Shown: positions 9,082 through 18,474, counted from the first letter of the stretch. The stretch is DNA of 64,000 nt from Prevotella sp. (GCA_017470055.1 JAFUFD010000013.1:1-64000), one strand, 5' to 3'. Numbers and translations are program-made. The notes: generated by a model not told the origin, from the letters alone.

Positions 9082-11748
9082 TTATTGTTTTATATTCTCC
9101 GTAGTATATCCTAATGTCTCCATTTCCAGGGAAGCCCAGATAAAGGGACCTACACCCTTGGCGTCGTTGTCACGGATGGGCTCGCTGAGGTAGTAGCCGT
9201 AACTGCCGTCACGCTTTCTGTTCTCTTTGACACTGCCCTTGGGGTTCACCTTCTTCATGGCAGCCTCCACCTCGGGAGTAGCGGCAGGACCAAGCCCTGC
9301 CACAGAGCAGCAGTTGGTCAGTGAGATCGTCTTGTCAGGATGTATCTTGATGAAGTTCTGGATCATGCCCTTGTATGCCTTGATGCCTGCGTCACGGTAT
9401 TTGCCGTCGACATAGCCTTTACGGTAAGCCTTCAGCAGGGCATAGGTGAACATGGCGGAGCAGGTGCTCTCCAAGTAGTTGCCCTGTCGGTCAGGACTGT
9501 CCATCACCTGATACCACACACCGCTCTTCCCATCCTGCCACTTGAGGATAGCGTCCAAGTCTTTTGTGAGCAGGTCGATGACCTCTGAGCGGCGGGCATA
9601 GTCCTCGGGCAGTGCGTCAAGCACTTCGATGAGTGCCATGGTATACCAGCCTTGGGCACGTCCCCAGCAATGCTGGGAGAGTCCCGTCTCCTTATCTGAC
9701 CAGAACGTGTTACGTGTCTCGTCGTAGGCATGGCGGTTAAGTCCCGTCTTGGGATCGAGCGTACGTTGGTAGGTGATCTTCAACTGGTTGACAGCATCAT
9801 CGTAGATAGCGGTGACGGCTTTCTGGGCCTTCTTTGTTTTCTGGGCGGTGATGGGAGCGGTGAGTACACGGAACGGTAGTCCCATGAAGATACCGTCGAG
9901 CCATACCTGATAGGCGTAGATCGCCTTGTGCCAGTAAACCTTATCGGCAATGGTGCGTGGCTGGTCTTGCAACTGCTTCATCATGAGTTGCATGGCAAGG
10001 AGGTTCTTCGGCTCAGGCCATTTCTGATACATACGGGTGACGAAGTGTCCTGTACGGATGTTGTCGAGGTTATAGTCAAGGATGTTATAGCCTGTGATGT
10101 TGCCTTGCTGGTCAATCATCTTGTCGGTATACATCTTACAATACTTCAGGATATCGTCACCACCATAGCGCAGGTAGGTGTCGAGCATGCCTTCCAGTTC
10201 GATACCCATGACGTAACTCCACTTGGGCTTCGTGGCGAAGTCGAGCATATATGACTCTGGCACACGTTTCATCTCCGAGTAGGTGAGCCATTCGGAGTAG
10301 TGCTTATAGGGCATCTCCTGAAGCACCAGCGATCCGTTAATCATGAGATTCTCGTAGGTGATGTCCTGAGCAAGACCAATCTGGTGGACGGGCTTGTTGT
10401 AGACACCGTCGAACTGGCAGTTGCGTACCGTGATATTATTGACCGTATAGGCAAGTTTCGGGTCCTCGTAGCCCACGATCATCACGCCATACTTGGACTT
10501 TTGGCAGGTGACATTCTCCATCGTGACATTGCGCACCGTAGGGTAGTAGCCACGGCAGCAGACCTCCTTCGGCTCATAGTCGGTATTGATCTTGAGCACA
10601 GCCTCGCCACATTGTCCGACGGTGATGTTACGTACGTTGATGTTCTCTATCACACCGCCACGGCAACTGTTCGTCTTGATACGCAGTACACGGTCGAGGT
10701 TGGGAGAGTCCATCACACAGTTCTCGGCATAGACATTCTGGCAGCCGCCACTGATCTCTGAGCCGATGACCACACCACCGTGACCGTTCTTCATCTCGCA
10801 GTTACGGATGATGATGTTCTTGCTGGGCATGTTGCGCTCACGTCCGTCACGGTTACGACCGCTCTTGATGGCGATGCAGTCGTCACCAGTGTTGAAGAAA
10901 CAGTCCTCTATCAGTACACGGTCGCAACACTCAGGGTCGCAGCCGTCTCCGTTAGGACCGTCGTTGATCATCTTCACACGGCGTACGGTAATGTCTGTTG
11001 AGTGGAGGGGATGGATGACCCAGAACGGAGAGCGCAGCAGGGTGACATCCTCCATCAGGATACCCTCGCACTTATTGAAATTCACTAATTGAGGACGAAG
11101 ACCGTCTTTATCGGTGAAGACACGCTCAGGATTTCTGTTGCCCTGCTCATCATACATCGGAATACCGTCTTCTCCATCCTTCAACAGGCGGGCACGGCTG
11201 CCATTCCACTGGTGGACGGTGTCGCCCTCCTTCATGCCGAAACGCTTGTTGCCACACCAAGGCCACCACGTCTCATTGCTGCCACCGCCGTCAATGGTGC
11301 CTTTACCAGTGATGGCAATGTCCTTCGCCTTGAAGGCATAGACACATGGGGAGAGGTTGAAGCACTCCAGTCCCTCCCAAGAGGTCTCGACGATAGGGTA
11401 GAGTGTGGTGTCGAAGGCGAACTCCAAGACGGCACCTTCCTCAATAACGAGATTGACACCGCTCTTGAGTTGAATGGCTCCTGTCAGGAAACGGGTGCCT
11501 GCGGGCACGACGACCTTACCGCCTCCCTTTTTGGAGCATTGGTCGATAGCCTTCTGGATGGCCTTTTGGTTCTTTGCCGCCGTAGCGTCAGGCTTGGCGC
11601 CATATTTCGTGATGTTATACACTTTATCCGCAAACTGTGGTACACGGATGCTCTGCTCAATCTGCTTGTACTGTTGCTCATCCCAGCCCTTTGCCTGTAC
11701 CGAAAAAGCGATGAGGCACAGCATCAGCAACGAAAATAATCTCTTCAT
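9082..11748 (-). CDS. Fusion of GH28 polygalacturonase and GH105 unsaturated glucuronyl/galacturonyl hydrolase
   Basis: Two pectin enzymes in one secreted chain of 888 residues with a signal peptide (1-19). The GH28 beta-helix fills about 40-480. It shows NTGDDCIAIKSG (catalytic Asp pair near 288), GHGGVVIGSE (His near 322) and RIKTN (near 356), the classic polygalacturonase triad of motifs. From about 500 to the end is a GH105 alpha/alpha-barrel with HCWGRAQGWYTMAL near 695, the YteR-type signature. GH28 would hydrolyse saturated galacturonan. GH105 would remove the unsaturated uronic acid that PL1 and PL9 leave at chain ends. The C-terminus lacks the GQRV motif of its neighbours. First gene of a two-gene operon with PL1. 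Confidence 0.93.
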   Translation of the reverse strand: MKRLFSLLMLCLIAFSVQAKGWDEQQYKQIEQSIRVPQFADKVYNITKYGAKPDATAAKNQKAIQKAIDQCSKKGGGKVVVPAGTRFLTGAIQLKSGVNLVIEEGAVLEFAFDTTLYPIVETSWEGLECFNLSPCVYAFKAKDIAITGKGTIDGGGSNETWWPWCGNKRFGMKEGDTVHQWNGSRARLLKDGEDGIPMYDEQGNRNPERVFTDKDGLRPQLVNFNKCEGILMEDVTLLRSPFWVIHPLHSTDITVRRVKMINDGPNGDGCDPECCDRVLIEDCFFNTGDDCIAIKSGRNRDGRERNMPSKNIIIRNCEMKNGHGGVVIGSEISGGCQNVYAENCVMDSPNLDRVLRIKTNSCRGGVIENINVRNITVGQCGEAVLKINTDYEPKEVCCRGYYPTVRNVTMENVTCQKSKYGVMIVGYEDPKLAYTVNNITVRNCQFDGVYNKPVHQIGLAQDITYENLMINGSLVLQEMPYKHYSEWLTYSEMKRVPESYMLDFATKPKWSYVMGIELEGMLDTYLRYGGDDILKYCKMYTDKMIDQQGNITGYNILDYNLDNIRTGHFVTRMYQKWPEPKNLLAMQLMMKQLQDQPRTIADKVYWHKAIYAYQVWLDGIFMGLPFRVLTAPITAQKTKKAQKAVTAIYDDAVNQLKITYQRTLDPKTGLNRHAYDETRNTFWSDKETGLSQHCWGRAQGWYTMALIEVLDALPEDYARRSEVIDLLTKDLDAILKWQDGKSGVWYQVMDSPDRQGNYLESTCSAMFTYALLKAYRKGYVDGKYRDAGIKAYKGMIQNFIKIHPDKTISLTNCCSVAGLGPAATPEVEAAMKKVNPKGSVKENRKRDGSYGYYLSEPIRDNDAKGVGPFIWASLEMETLGYTTENIKQ

Positions 11749-11778
11749 ATAGCGTTTGTTTTAGTAGTTTCCGGGGGA

Positions 11779-11786
11779 CAAAGGTA
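11779..11786 (-). promoter_or_regulatory. -7 box of the GH28-GH105/PL1 operon
   Basis: TACCTTTG on the minus strand, 30 bases before the ATG at 11748. The expected -33 position falls inside the trp terminator hairpin, and no TTTG is seen there. Confidence 0.6.
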
Positions 11787-11813
11787 CAAAAAAAGAGCGA
11801 ATGACCGCTCTTC
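11786..11813 (-). terminator. Terminator of the trp operon
   Basis: Stem AAGAGCG/CGCTCTT (11793-11799 with 11806-11812), followed by a T-run on the minus strand that abuts the TACCTTTG box of the next operon. Confidence 0.85.
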
Positions 11814-11837
11814 TTTTACATTATTTATAGATAAAGT

Positions 11838-12614
11838 TCATTGCGCTAAGGCTTTGAACAATTTGTCTAACGCCTCGTCGGCATCCTTGCTCTCACTGAG
11901 CAGGGTGACGAATTTCGAGCCGATGATGGCACCAGCGGCATTCTGCTGTGCCGCCTCCAGCGTCTGTTTGTTGGAGATTCCGAAACCTATCATGCGTGGA
12001 TTGCGCAGTTGCATGGTGTTGATACGACGGAAATACTCCTGTTTCGCCTCGTCGAAACTCTTCTGTGCGCCAGTGATAGCGGCAGAGGACACCATGTAGA
12101 TAAAGCCGTCGGTATGCTCGTCGATGAAGCGGATGCGCTCCTCAGAGGTCTCTGGCGTGATGAGCATGATGACACGGATGTCATAGCGGTCGGCAACAGG
12201 TTTCACGATCTCCTGATAGTCCTTGAACGGAAGGTCGGGGATGATGACACCACTCACGCCACTGTCTACACAACTCTGGCAGAATGCCTCGATGCCATAC
12301 TGCATGATGGGATTCAGATAGCCCATCAGGACTAATGGGATACTGACCTCTTCCTTGATGGCCTTCAGTTGGGCAAATAGTTTACGGAGGCTCATGCCAT
12401 TCTTCAGTGCCTTGGTGGCGGCATCTTGGATGACTGGACCATCCGCCATCGGGTCGCTGAAGGGAATACCGACCTCAATCATCGATATGCCACGACGCTC
12501 TAAGGTCTTAATCACATCGGCGGTGCCCTCAAAGGTGGGGCAGCCGGCACAGAAATAGAGACTGAGTAATTTCTTGTCTTTGTTCTCTGAGAAGAGTTTA
12601 TTGATTTTGTTCAT
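11838..12614 (-). CDS. trpA: Tryptophan synthase alpha subunit
   Basis: Cleaves indole-3-glycerol phosphate to indole and glyceraldehyde 3-phosphate, passing indole to TrpB. The length of 258 residues is usual. Seen are the catalytic Glu in MIEVGIPFSDPMADGPVIQ, the YxMGYLNPI strand, the PDLPF loop and the FGISN phosphate-binding region. Last gene of the operon; its start lies 17 bases inside trpF, so translation is probably coupled. A hairpin terminator follows 25 bases after the stop. Confidence 0.98.
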   Translation of the reverse strand: MNKINKLFSENKDKKLLSLYFCAGCPTFEGTADVIKTLERRGISMIEVGIPFSDPMADGPVIQDAATKALKNGMSLRKLFAQLKAIKEEVSIPLVLMGYLNPIMQYGIEAFCQSCVDSGVSGVIIPDLPFKDYQEIVKPVADRYDIRVIMLITPETSEERIRFIDEHTDGFIYMVSSAAITGAQKSFDEAKQEYFRRINTMQLRNPRMIGFGISNKQTLEAAQQNAAGAIIGSKFVTLLSESKDADEALDKLFKALAQ

Positions 12615-13218
12615 AGATGAAATGTTTTAATTTTTCAATGTCTTTGAGCCCAGGGGCAGTCTCGAAGCGGGAGTTGAGGTCGATACCCGCTAACTGCGGG
12701 TGGTGGAATGCCTTCACTTTGTCAGCGTCATCAGGTCCGATGCCGCCACTGAGAATGAAGGGAGTAGTACCATTGTATTCCGAGAGTACCGACCAGTCGA
12801 ACTTCGTACCGTTGCCACCTACCATCTTCGCCTTAGTATCGAAGAGGAAATAGTCGACGACATCCATATAGGGCTTCGTCTGCTCCAAGTCCTCTGCGGT
12901 GGCGATGTTCAGTGCCTTGATGATGGCGGCGACACGGTCGTCGCATAGGGGACGAAGGCGGCGGATGTAGGCGGGACTTTCCTTGCCATGCAGTTGGATG
13001 ATGTCGAGGGCGTATTCCCTCACTTTCCCCAGAATATCCTCGATGTCAGCATCCACGAAGACACCAACACGCTTCTGCTTAGTGGGAAGGAAAGAAGGCT
13101 TCTCACTGACATAGCGACTGGATTTTTCCCAGAAGATCATGCCGAGCCACTGGATGTCGAGTTCACTGACTGCGCGTATGTTCTCAGGGTCGCGCATACC
13201 ACAGACTTTGACAATCAT
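12598..13218 (-). CDS. trpF: Phosphoribosylanthranilate isomerase
   Basis: Converts phosphoribosylanthranilate to the carboxyphenylamino deoxyribulose form. The 206-residue TIM barrel starts MIVKVCGMRDPENI, which contains the catalytic Cys. It has the IQLHG strand and the FILSGGIGPDD phosphate site. It overlaps trpC by 4 bases (ATGA-type junction) and trpA by 17 bases. It is a stand-alone protein, not fused to TrpC as in enterobacteria. Confidence 0.97.
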   Translation of the reverse strand: MIVKVCGMRDPENIRAVSELDIQWLGMIFWEKSSRYVSEKPSFLPTKQKRVGVFVDADIEDILGKVREYALDIIQLHGKESPAYIRRLRPLCDDRVAAIIKALNIATAEDLEQTKPYMDVVDYFLFDTKAKMVGGNGTKFDWSVLSEYNGTTPFILSGGIGPDDADKVKAFHHPQLAGIDLNSRFETAPGLKDIEKLKHFIYEQNQ

Positions 13219-14000
13219 ATCGCAGCAATGAAATCACACAATGCCTTGCCTGGGTCTGGAGTCTTCATGAAAGTCTCGCCAATCAGGAAACCACGGAAGC
13301 CAGCCTCCCGCAACTCACGGACCGTGGTAGGATTGGAGATACCGCTCTCGCTGACCTTGACGGCATCTCTCGGGAGGAGTTCGGCAAGTCGGTAACTGTT
13401 ATTGACATCCGTGATGAAAGAGCCGAGGTTGCGGTTGTTGATGCCACACATGTCGGGCTCCAGTTCGGCATACTCTAACTCCTCCTCACCGTGCATCTCC
13501 AACAGCACTTCCAGTCCTAACTCATGTGCCGTCTGGAGGAGAGACTTACACTCCTGCCTCGTCAGGTCGGCGGCAATCAGCAATGCTGCTGAGGCTCCGC
13601 AGAGACGTGCCTGGAAGAGTTGATACTCATCGATGATGAAATTCTTATAGAGAATAGGAATCTGCACACCGCTATGGCGGGCGGTGCGGATGAACTCATC
13701 CTTGCCTCCAAAGTATTTCTCGTCAGTGAGGATGGAGAGTGCCGTGGCACCGTTGTCTTGATAGGAGAGGGGAATCTCCTCAGCCTTTCCCTCTTCTTTG
13801 ATCCATCCCTTGGAAGGGGAACGGCGCTTGAACTCGGCGATGATGCCCGACGCTGATTCTGCCAACGCCCTCGACATGGAGGGTACGCTGAAGTCGAGGA
13901 TCGCCTCTACTCGACGGTGGAGGTCCTGCTCAGAGAGTTCTTGCTTGAAGCGTTCCACCTCTATGCGCTTGTGGACTACGATTTCTTGTAGGATGTCCAT
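13215..14000 (-). CDS. trpC: Indole-3-glycerol-phosphate synthase
   Basis: Closes the indole ring. The length of 261 residues is usual for the family. The FKRRSPSKG motif near 55, LTDEKYFGG, the KNFIIDEYQ strand, GINNRNL and SESGI are all in place. It starts 24 bases after trpD and overlaps trpF by 4 bases. Confidence 0.98.
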   Translation of the reverse strand: MDILQEIVVHKRIEVERFKQELSEQDLHRRVEAILDFSVPSMSRALAESASGIIAEFKRRSPSKGWIKEEGKAEEIPLSYQDNGATALSILTDEKYFGGKDEFIRTARHSGVQIPILYKNFIIDEYQLFQARLCGASAALLIAADLTRQECKSLLQTAHELGLEVLLEMHGEEELEYAELEPDMCGINNRNLGSFITDVNNSYRLAELLPRDAVKVSESGISNPTTVRELREAGFRGFLIGETFMKTPDPGKALCDFIAAI

Positions 14001-14024
14001 GGGTCTAATGGGGTTAATGGGCGG

Positions 14025-15035
14025 TTATGAATTTAACTCGGCGAACTTCTTGAAGGTAGCGAGTGCCTTGCCGCTGTCAATGGACTCACGTGCCATCTCA
14101 ATACACTCCTCAATAGACCTCTGTCCCTTCTCCAACACCTGAATACCAAAAGCGGCGTTGGCAAGGACGATGTTCTTCTGGGCAGGAAGGGCGCGGTTCT
14201 CCAATACGGCATCGAAGATAGCGGCAGCCTCTTCCTCGGTGGCGCCTCCCACCACTTCCTCTGGCTTGGCGATATCGAAGCCTAAGTCCTGCGGCTTGAA
14301 GATGCGCTCGTAAGTGTTGGTCGTTACCTTGAAGTCGCTGGTCAGCGAGATCTCATCATAGCCGTCGATAGAGTTCACGATGCCATAGTCGATACCTATC
14401 TTCTGGTATACATTATTATATAAGCGCATCTGGTCGAGGTTTGCCACCCCCAACAACTGACACTGGGGCTGACTGGGATTCACTAACGGACCGAGGAGGT
14501 TGAAGATGGTGGGGAACTGCAACGCCTTGCGGATAGGACCGACGAACTTCATCGCCTTGGCGAAGAGTTGGGCATGGAGATAGACGATGCCTGCCTCGTC
14601 AAGGCTACGGTTCAGTTTGTCGAGGTCGTCAGTGAACTTAATGCCGTGGTGTTGGATGACATTAGAGGCACCCGATACGGAGGTTGCCGCATAGTTACCA
14701 TGCTTAGCCACCTTATAACCCGCTCCTGCGATGACGAAACAAGAGGTGGTGGAGATATTAAACGTGTTCTTGCGGTCGCCTCCGGTACCTACCACGTCGA
14801 TGTAGCGGTCGGCGTTGAGGATGGCGGGGACACCAGTCTCTAAGATCCCGTCACGGAAACCGAGTAGTTCGTCTACAGTGACACCACGCATCTGCAGTGC
14901 CGTCAAGAGGGCGGTGATCTGTTCGGTAGGGTACTCACTTTGGGTAATACCAATTAAAATGTTCTTCATCTCTTCACGGGAAAGTTCCTCGTGGTTGAGC
15001 ATCCTGTTGAGGATGTCTTTCATTGTCTGTGCCAT
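14025..15035 (-). CDS. trpD: Anthranilate phosphoribosyltransferase
   Basis: Transfers phosphoribose from PRPP to anthranilate. The 336-residue protein carries the PRPP-binding VGTGGDRKNTFNIST segment near 85 and KHGNYAATSVSGASN, both diagnostic. The start at 15035 (MAQTMKDIL) could also be the in-frame ATG 12 bases later. It sits 40 bases after trpG and is stand-alone, not fused to TrpG. Confidence 0.98.
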   Translation of the reverse strand: MAQTMKDILNRMLNHEELSREEMKNILIGITQSEYPTEQITALLTALQMRGVTVDELLGFRDGILETGVPAILNADRYIDVVGTGGDRKNTFNISTTSCFVIAGAGYKVAKHGNYAATSVSGASNVIQHHGIKFTDDLDKLNRSLDEAGIVYLHAQLFAKAMKFVGPIRKALQFPTIFNLLGPLVNPSQPQCQLLGVANLDQMRLYNNVYQKIGIDYGIVNSIDGYDEISLTSDFKVTTNTYERIFKPQDLGFDIAKPEEVVGGATEEEAAAIFDAVLENRALPAQKNIVLANAAFGIQVLEKGQRSIEECIEMARESIDSGKALATFKKFAELNS

Positions 15036-15075
15036 ATTGATGTTTTTTTATTGATAGTTCTATAGGGACTATGGT

Positions 15076-15639
15076 TTAAAGATAGAGCCAGTTCTGGAGC
15101 ATTTTGCGTCCGTCGGGAGTCAGTACACTCTCTGGGTGGAACTGGATGCCATGGATGTTGAGGGTCTTGTGCTTGAGTGCCATAATCTGTCCCTCGTCAC
15201 TCTCGGCGGTCACTTCGAGACAGTCAGGGAAGTTCTCTTTACTTACCACCCAGGAGTGGTAGCGTCCCATGGTGATACGGGAGGGTAATCCAGAGAAAAT
15301 CTCGTCGTTGCCTAACTGGGTCCCTTCAGTAGCCACTCCATGGAAAACCTCAGTCAGATTCTCTAACTTACCGCCAAAAGCCTCTCCGATAGCCTGATGA
15401 CCCAGGCAAATCCCGAGGATAGGTTTCTTGTCAGCGTATGTCTTGATGACATCCAGTAGTAGTCCCGCCTCGGAGGGGATTCCTGGTCCAGGAGATAGGA
15501 TAATCTTGCTAAAAGGCTCCAGTTGAGATAACTCAAACTGGTCGTTCCTGTAGACGGTAACCTCCGCCCCTAATTCTCTCACCAAATGGGCAAGGTTATA
15601 GGTGAAAGAGTCGTAGTTATCTATGATGACTATTTGCAT
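15076..15639 (-). CDS. trpG: Anthranilate synthase component II (glutamine amidotransferase)
   Basis: Releases ammonia from glutamine for TrpE. It has 187 residues: DNYDSFTYNL at the N-terminus, the nucleophile in GICLGHQAIGE, and the His-Glu pair in GIQFHPES. It follows trpE by 23 bases. A paralogue for folate synthesis (PabA) is possible by sequence alone, but the operon position settles the role. Confidence 0.97.
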   Translation of the reverse strand: MQIVIIDNYDSFTYNLAHLVRELGAEVTVYRNDQFELSQLEPFSKIILSPGPGIPSEAGLLLDVIKTYADKKPILGICLGHQAIGEAFGGKLENLTEVFHGVATEGTQLGNDEIFSGLPSRITMGRYHSWVVSKENFPDCLEVTAESDEGQIMALKHKTLNIHGIQFHPESVLTPDGRKMLQNWLYL

Positions 15640-15662
15640 AATGGATTATTGGTTTTAATGGG

Positions 15663-17063
15663 TTACATATTCTCTGCCAGGAGAATGGCACGACGCAAAG
15701 CGCCAAGTTTGTTATTCACTTCTTGGAGTTCGTATTCCTCATCGCTCTTTGCCACGATACCGCCACCAGCCTGGAACCATAACTCGTTGTTACGAGACAC
15801 GAAAGTGCGGATGGTGATTGCCTGATTGAGGTTGCCGTTCAAGCCGATATAACCGATGCATCCACCATAGGCGCCACGATTGTGTGGCTCGTATTCACTG
15901 ATGAGTTGCATGGCTCTTACCTTGGGGGCACCACTCAGTGTGCCTGCGGGGAAGGTGTCGATGAATGCCTTGATAGGGTCTGCGCCTTCGTCCAACTCAC
16001 CAGAGACACGGGATACGAGGTGGATGACATGGGAGTAGTATTGCAGATCCTTGTAGAAGTCGACCTTCACCCCATGACAGTTACGGCTCAGGTCGTTGCG
16101 GGCAAGGTCAACCAGCATGACATGCTCTGCGTTCTCCTTGGGGTCTTTGCGCAGATATTCCGCTCCCTCACGGTCTTTCTCCGCATCACCTGTACGCTTG
16201 GTCGTTCCGGCAATTGGGTCGATATAGGCTTTATGCCCCTCGATACGGCAGTGCGTCTCGGGGGAAGAGCCGAAGATGCGGAAACCGCCAAAGTCGAAAT
16301 AGAAAAGATAGGGTGAGGGATTGATGCTTCTCAAGGCACGATAGAGTTTGAAGTCGTCCCCCTCATATTTCTGGATAAAGCGTCGGGAGAGCACGATCTG
16401 GAACACATCACCACGCAGACAGTGCTTGATGCCACGGCGGATGTTAGCCTTATGCTCCTCGTCGGTCAATGGACTGGTCGTCTCGCCGACAGGATGGAAA
16501 TCGTATGCCTGGATGTTCGCCTTGTTCATCGCCTTGTATATTGCAGAGATCTCAGTGTCCTCCGCATCCTTGGAGAGGCTGACAATCGTCAACTGATTAT
16601 TGAAGTGGTCGAAGACGATGATATCCTTATATAATATGTAAAGCATGTCAGGGGCATCGTTCTTCTCTTGGGTCTCGTCCTTGACGGCGATATTCTCAAA
16701 ATAGCGTACGGCATTGAAAGAGGTATAGCCGTAAAGCCCGCAGTACCCGGCAAATGCTCCCTCCACCTGAATACGGTCAATCAGTGCATGGATCGCCTCT
16801 GCCGTACCATAGTTCGCAGTGATGGCGTGTTGCTCGTGACTGCCGTCGGGGAAGTTGATGGTAGCCTCCCCGTGACCGACAGCGATGGAGGCGATGGGGT
16901 TGATGCCGATAAATGAGCGGGAATTGTCCTTGTCGTGGTAATCAGAACTCTCCATCAAGGCACTCTGCGGGTAGATGTCACGCAGCCGCATATAGACACC
17001 GACGGGAGTATAGAGGTCGGCGAGGATGGTGCGTGAGGTGGTCGTATACTTAAAAGTTTCCAT
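15663..17063 (-). CDS. trpE: Anthranilate synthase component I
   Basis: Makes anthranilate from chorismate with ammonia from TrpG. It has 466 residues. An LMES segment near 38, in the place of the LLES tryptophan feedback site, suggests allosteric inhibition. The catalytic chorismate-binding domain shows FGSSPETH, PIAGTTKRT, LVDLARND and GTLSGAPKVRAM. The start lies 14 bases inside trpB, so translation is coupled. Confidence 0.97.
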   Translation of the reverse strand: METFKYTTTSRTILADLYTPVGVYMRLRDIYPQSALMESSDYHDKDNSRSFIGINPIASIAVGHGEATINFPDGSHEQHAITANYGTAEAIHALIDRIQVEGAFAGYCGLYGYTSFNAVRYFENIAVKDETQEKNDAPDMLYILYKDIIVFDHFNNQLTIVSLSKDAEDTEISAIYKAMNKANIQAYDFHPVGETTSPLTDEEHKANIRRGIKHCLRGDVFQIVLSRRFIQKYEGDDFKLYRALRSINPSPYLFYFDFGGFRIFGSSPETHCRIEGHKAYIDPIAGTTKRTGDAEKDREGAEYLRKDPKENAEHVMLVDLARNDLSRNCHGVKVDFYKDLQYYSHVIHLVSRVSGELDEGADPIKAFIDTFPAGTLSGAPKVRAMQLISEYEPHNRGAYGGCIGYIGLNGNLNQAITIRTFVSRNNELWFQAGGGIVAKSDEEYELQEVNNKLGALRRAILLAENM

Positions 17064-18258
17064 ATTCTCCAGCCATTTCTTTGTGTGATAGGTAGGTTTC
17101 TACGTCCTTGTCGCCACGGCCGCTGACGGTCAGGACGACGACATCGTCTTTCTTAAAGGTGATCTTATTGAGGGCGGCAATGGCATGGGCGCTCTCCAAT
17201 GCGGGGATGATACCCTCCATGCGAGTCAACTCATAAGCCGCCTTCACTGCCTCATCGTCGTTGATAGAGTAAACAGTGGCACGATGTTGGGATGCGAGGT
17301 TAGCGTGCATCGGTCCGATGCCAGGATAGTCAAGTCCTGCCGAGATAGACTCCGCCTCGATAATTTGTCCGTCAGGGGTTTGCATGACGAGGGTCTTAGA
17401 GCCATGGAGGATGCCCAGTCGTCCTGCGTGTATCGTGGCAGCGGTATGTCCTGTGTCAGCACCCAGTCCTCCTGCCTCGGCAAGGATAATCTTTACTCGC
17501 TCGTCGTCAATATAGTGATAGATGGTGCCTGCCGCATTGCTGCCGCCTCCGACGCATGCCATCAGAATGTCGGGGTAGTCCCTGCCAATCTTCTCCTGCA
17601 GTTGCTCTTTTATCTCTGCGGAGATGACACTCTGCAGGCGAGCCACCATGTCGGGATAAGGATGTGGACCGACGGTACTACCTATTATATAAAAGGTGTC
17701 GGCAGGATGACAGCACCAGTCACGGATAGCCTCATTGGTGGCATCCTTCAACGTCCAGTTGCCCGTCTTGACAGGGCGCACCTCAGCCCCCAGCATCTTC
17801 ATACGCTCCACGTTGACATGCTGGCGCTCCACGTCTAAGGCTCCTTGATACACGACACAGGGCATGTCCATCAGCGCACAGACCGTAGCGGTTGCCACTC
17901 CATGTTGCCCCGCTCCAGTCTCTGCGATGATACGTTTCTTACCCATCTTCTTCGCCAACAGAATCTGTCCGATGGTGTTGTTGATCTTATGGGCACCAGT
18001 GTGGTTCAGGTCCTCTCGTTTCAGGTAGAGTTGACAACCGTACTTCTCACTCATTCGCTTGGCGTAATAGAGTGGGGAAGGGCGACCGACATAGTCACGC
18101 AGCAGTTGCATATACTCCTTCTTAAACTCCTCCGACTCAATAATCGGCAGGTACTCCTCTCTTAGTTTCTCGACGGTAGCATAGAGAATCTCAGGAACGT
18201 ATGCTCCACCAAATTCTCCATAGAATCCTTTCTCATCGACTAAAAATGTTTGTTTCAT
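17050..18258 (-). CDS. trpB: Tryptophan synthase beta subunit
   Basis: PLP enzyme joining indole and serine. It has 402 residues. The PLP lysine is in LNHTGAHKINN, followed by the ETGAGQHGVA loop and the CVGGGSNAAG phosphate-binding motif. It is the TrpB1 type that pairs with TrpA. First structural gene of the operon, directly after the attenuator; leading with trpB is a common Bacteroidetes arrangement. Confidence 0.98.
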   Translation of the reverse strand: MKQTFLVDEKGFYGEFGGAYVPEILYATVEKLREEYLPIIESEEFKKEYMQLLRDYVGRPSPLYYAKRMSEKYGCQLYLKREDLNHTGAHKINNTIGQILLAKKMGKKRIIAETGAGQHGVATATVCALMDMPCVVYQGALDVERQHVNVERMKMLGAEVRPVKTGNWTLKDATNEAIRDWCCHPADTFYIIGSTVGPHPYPDMVARLQSVISAEIKEQLQEKIGRDYPDILMACVGGGSNAAGTIYHYIDDERVKIILAEAGGLGADTGHTAATIHAGRLGILHGSKTLVMQTPDGQIIEAESISAGLDYPGIGPMHANLASQHRATVYSINDDEAVKAAYELTRMEGIIPALESAHAIAALNKITFKKDDVVVLTVSGRGDKDVETYLSHKEMAGEYGNF

Positions 18259-18290
18259 CTATTTTGTTGTTAAGTTTTGACCTTGATACT

Positions 18291-18320
18291 AAAAAAGGCT
18301 CGCCGCGTAAACGACGAGCC
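18291..18320 (-). terminator. Attenuator terminator of the trp leader
   Basis: A 9-bp stem GGCTCGTCG with CGGCGAGCC, loop TTTACG, then six T on the minus strand. It lies between the leader peptide stop and trpB. Confidence 0.9.
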
Positions 18321-18360
18321 CTTATCTCTGTGGAACACACATGGCTTCGTACCCCCGCGA

Positions 18361-18399
18361 CTATTTCAATCTCGAGTTACGCCACCACCATGCATTCAT
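18361..18399 (-). CDS. trpL: trp leader peptide
   Basis: Translates as MNAWWWRNSRLK and stop. The three tandem TGG codons sit 6 codons before a terminator hairpin region, as required for attenuation by ribosome stalling. The peptide itself is probably without function. Confidence 0.85.
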   Translation of the reverse strand: MNAWWWRNSRLK

Positions 18400-18442
18400 C
18401 AATCTTGTCATATTATATTCTGGAGTTTTTATGTTTCCGCTG

Positions 18443-18474
18443 CAAAAGTACATATAATTCTTTTAATCCGCAAA
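18443..18474 (-). promoter_or_regulatory. Promoter of the trp operon
   Basis: TTTG (18474-18471), 20-base spacer, TACTTTTG (18450-18443) on the minus strand. Start of transcription is expected near 18436. Confidence 0.8.

Larger units (their letters stand above)
18291..18436 (-). ncRNA. trp operon leader (attenuator) RNA
   Basis: A leader of about 145 bases from the promoter at 18474-18443 to the terminator at 18291-18320. It holds a 12-codon leader peptide with three consecutive Trp codons. When charged tRNA-Trp is scarce the ribosome should stall on these codons and allow an antiterminator to form, letting trpBEGDCFA be read. A motif of this kind is known in the phylum as Bacteroid-trp; that identification is from memory. 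Confidence 0.85.
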
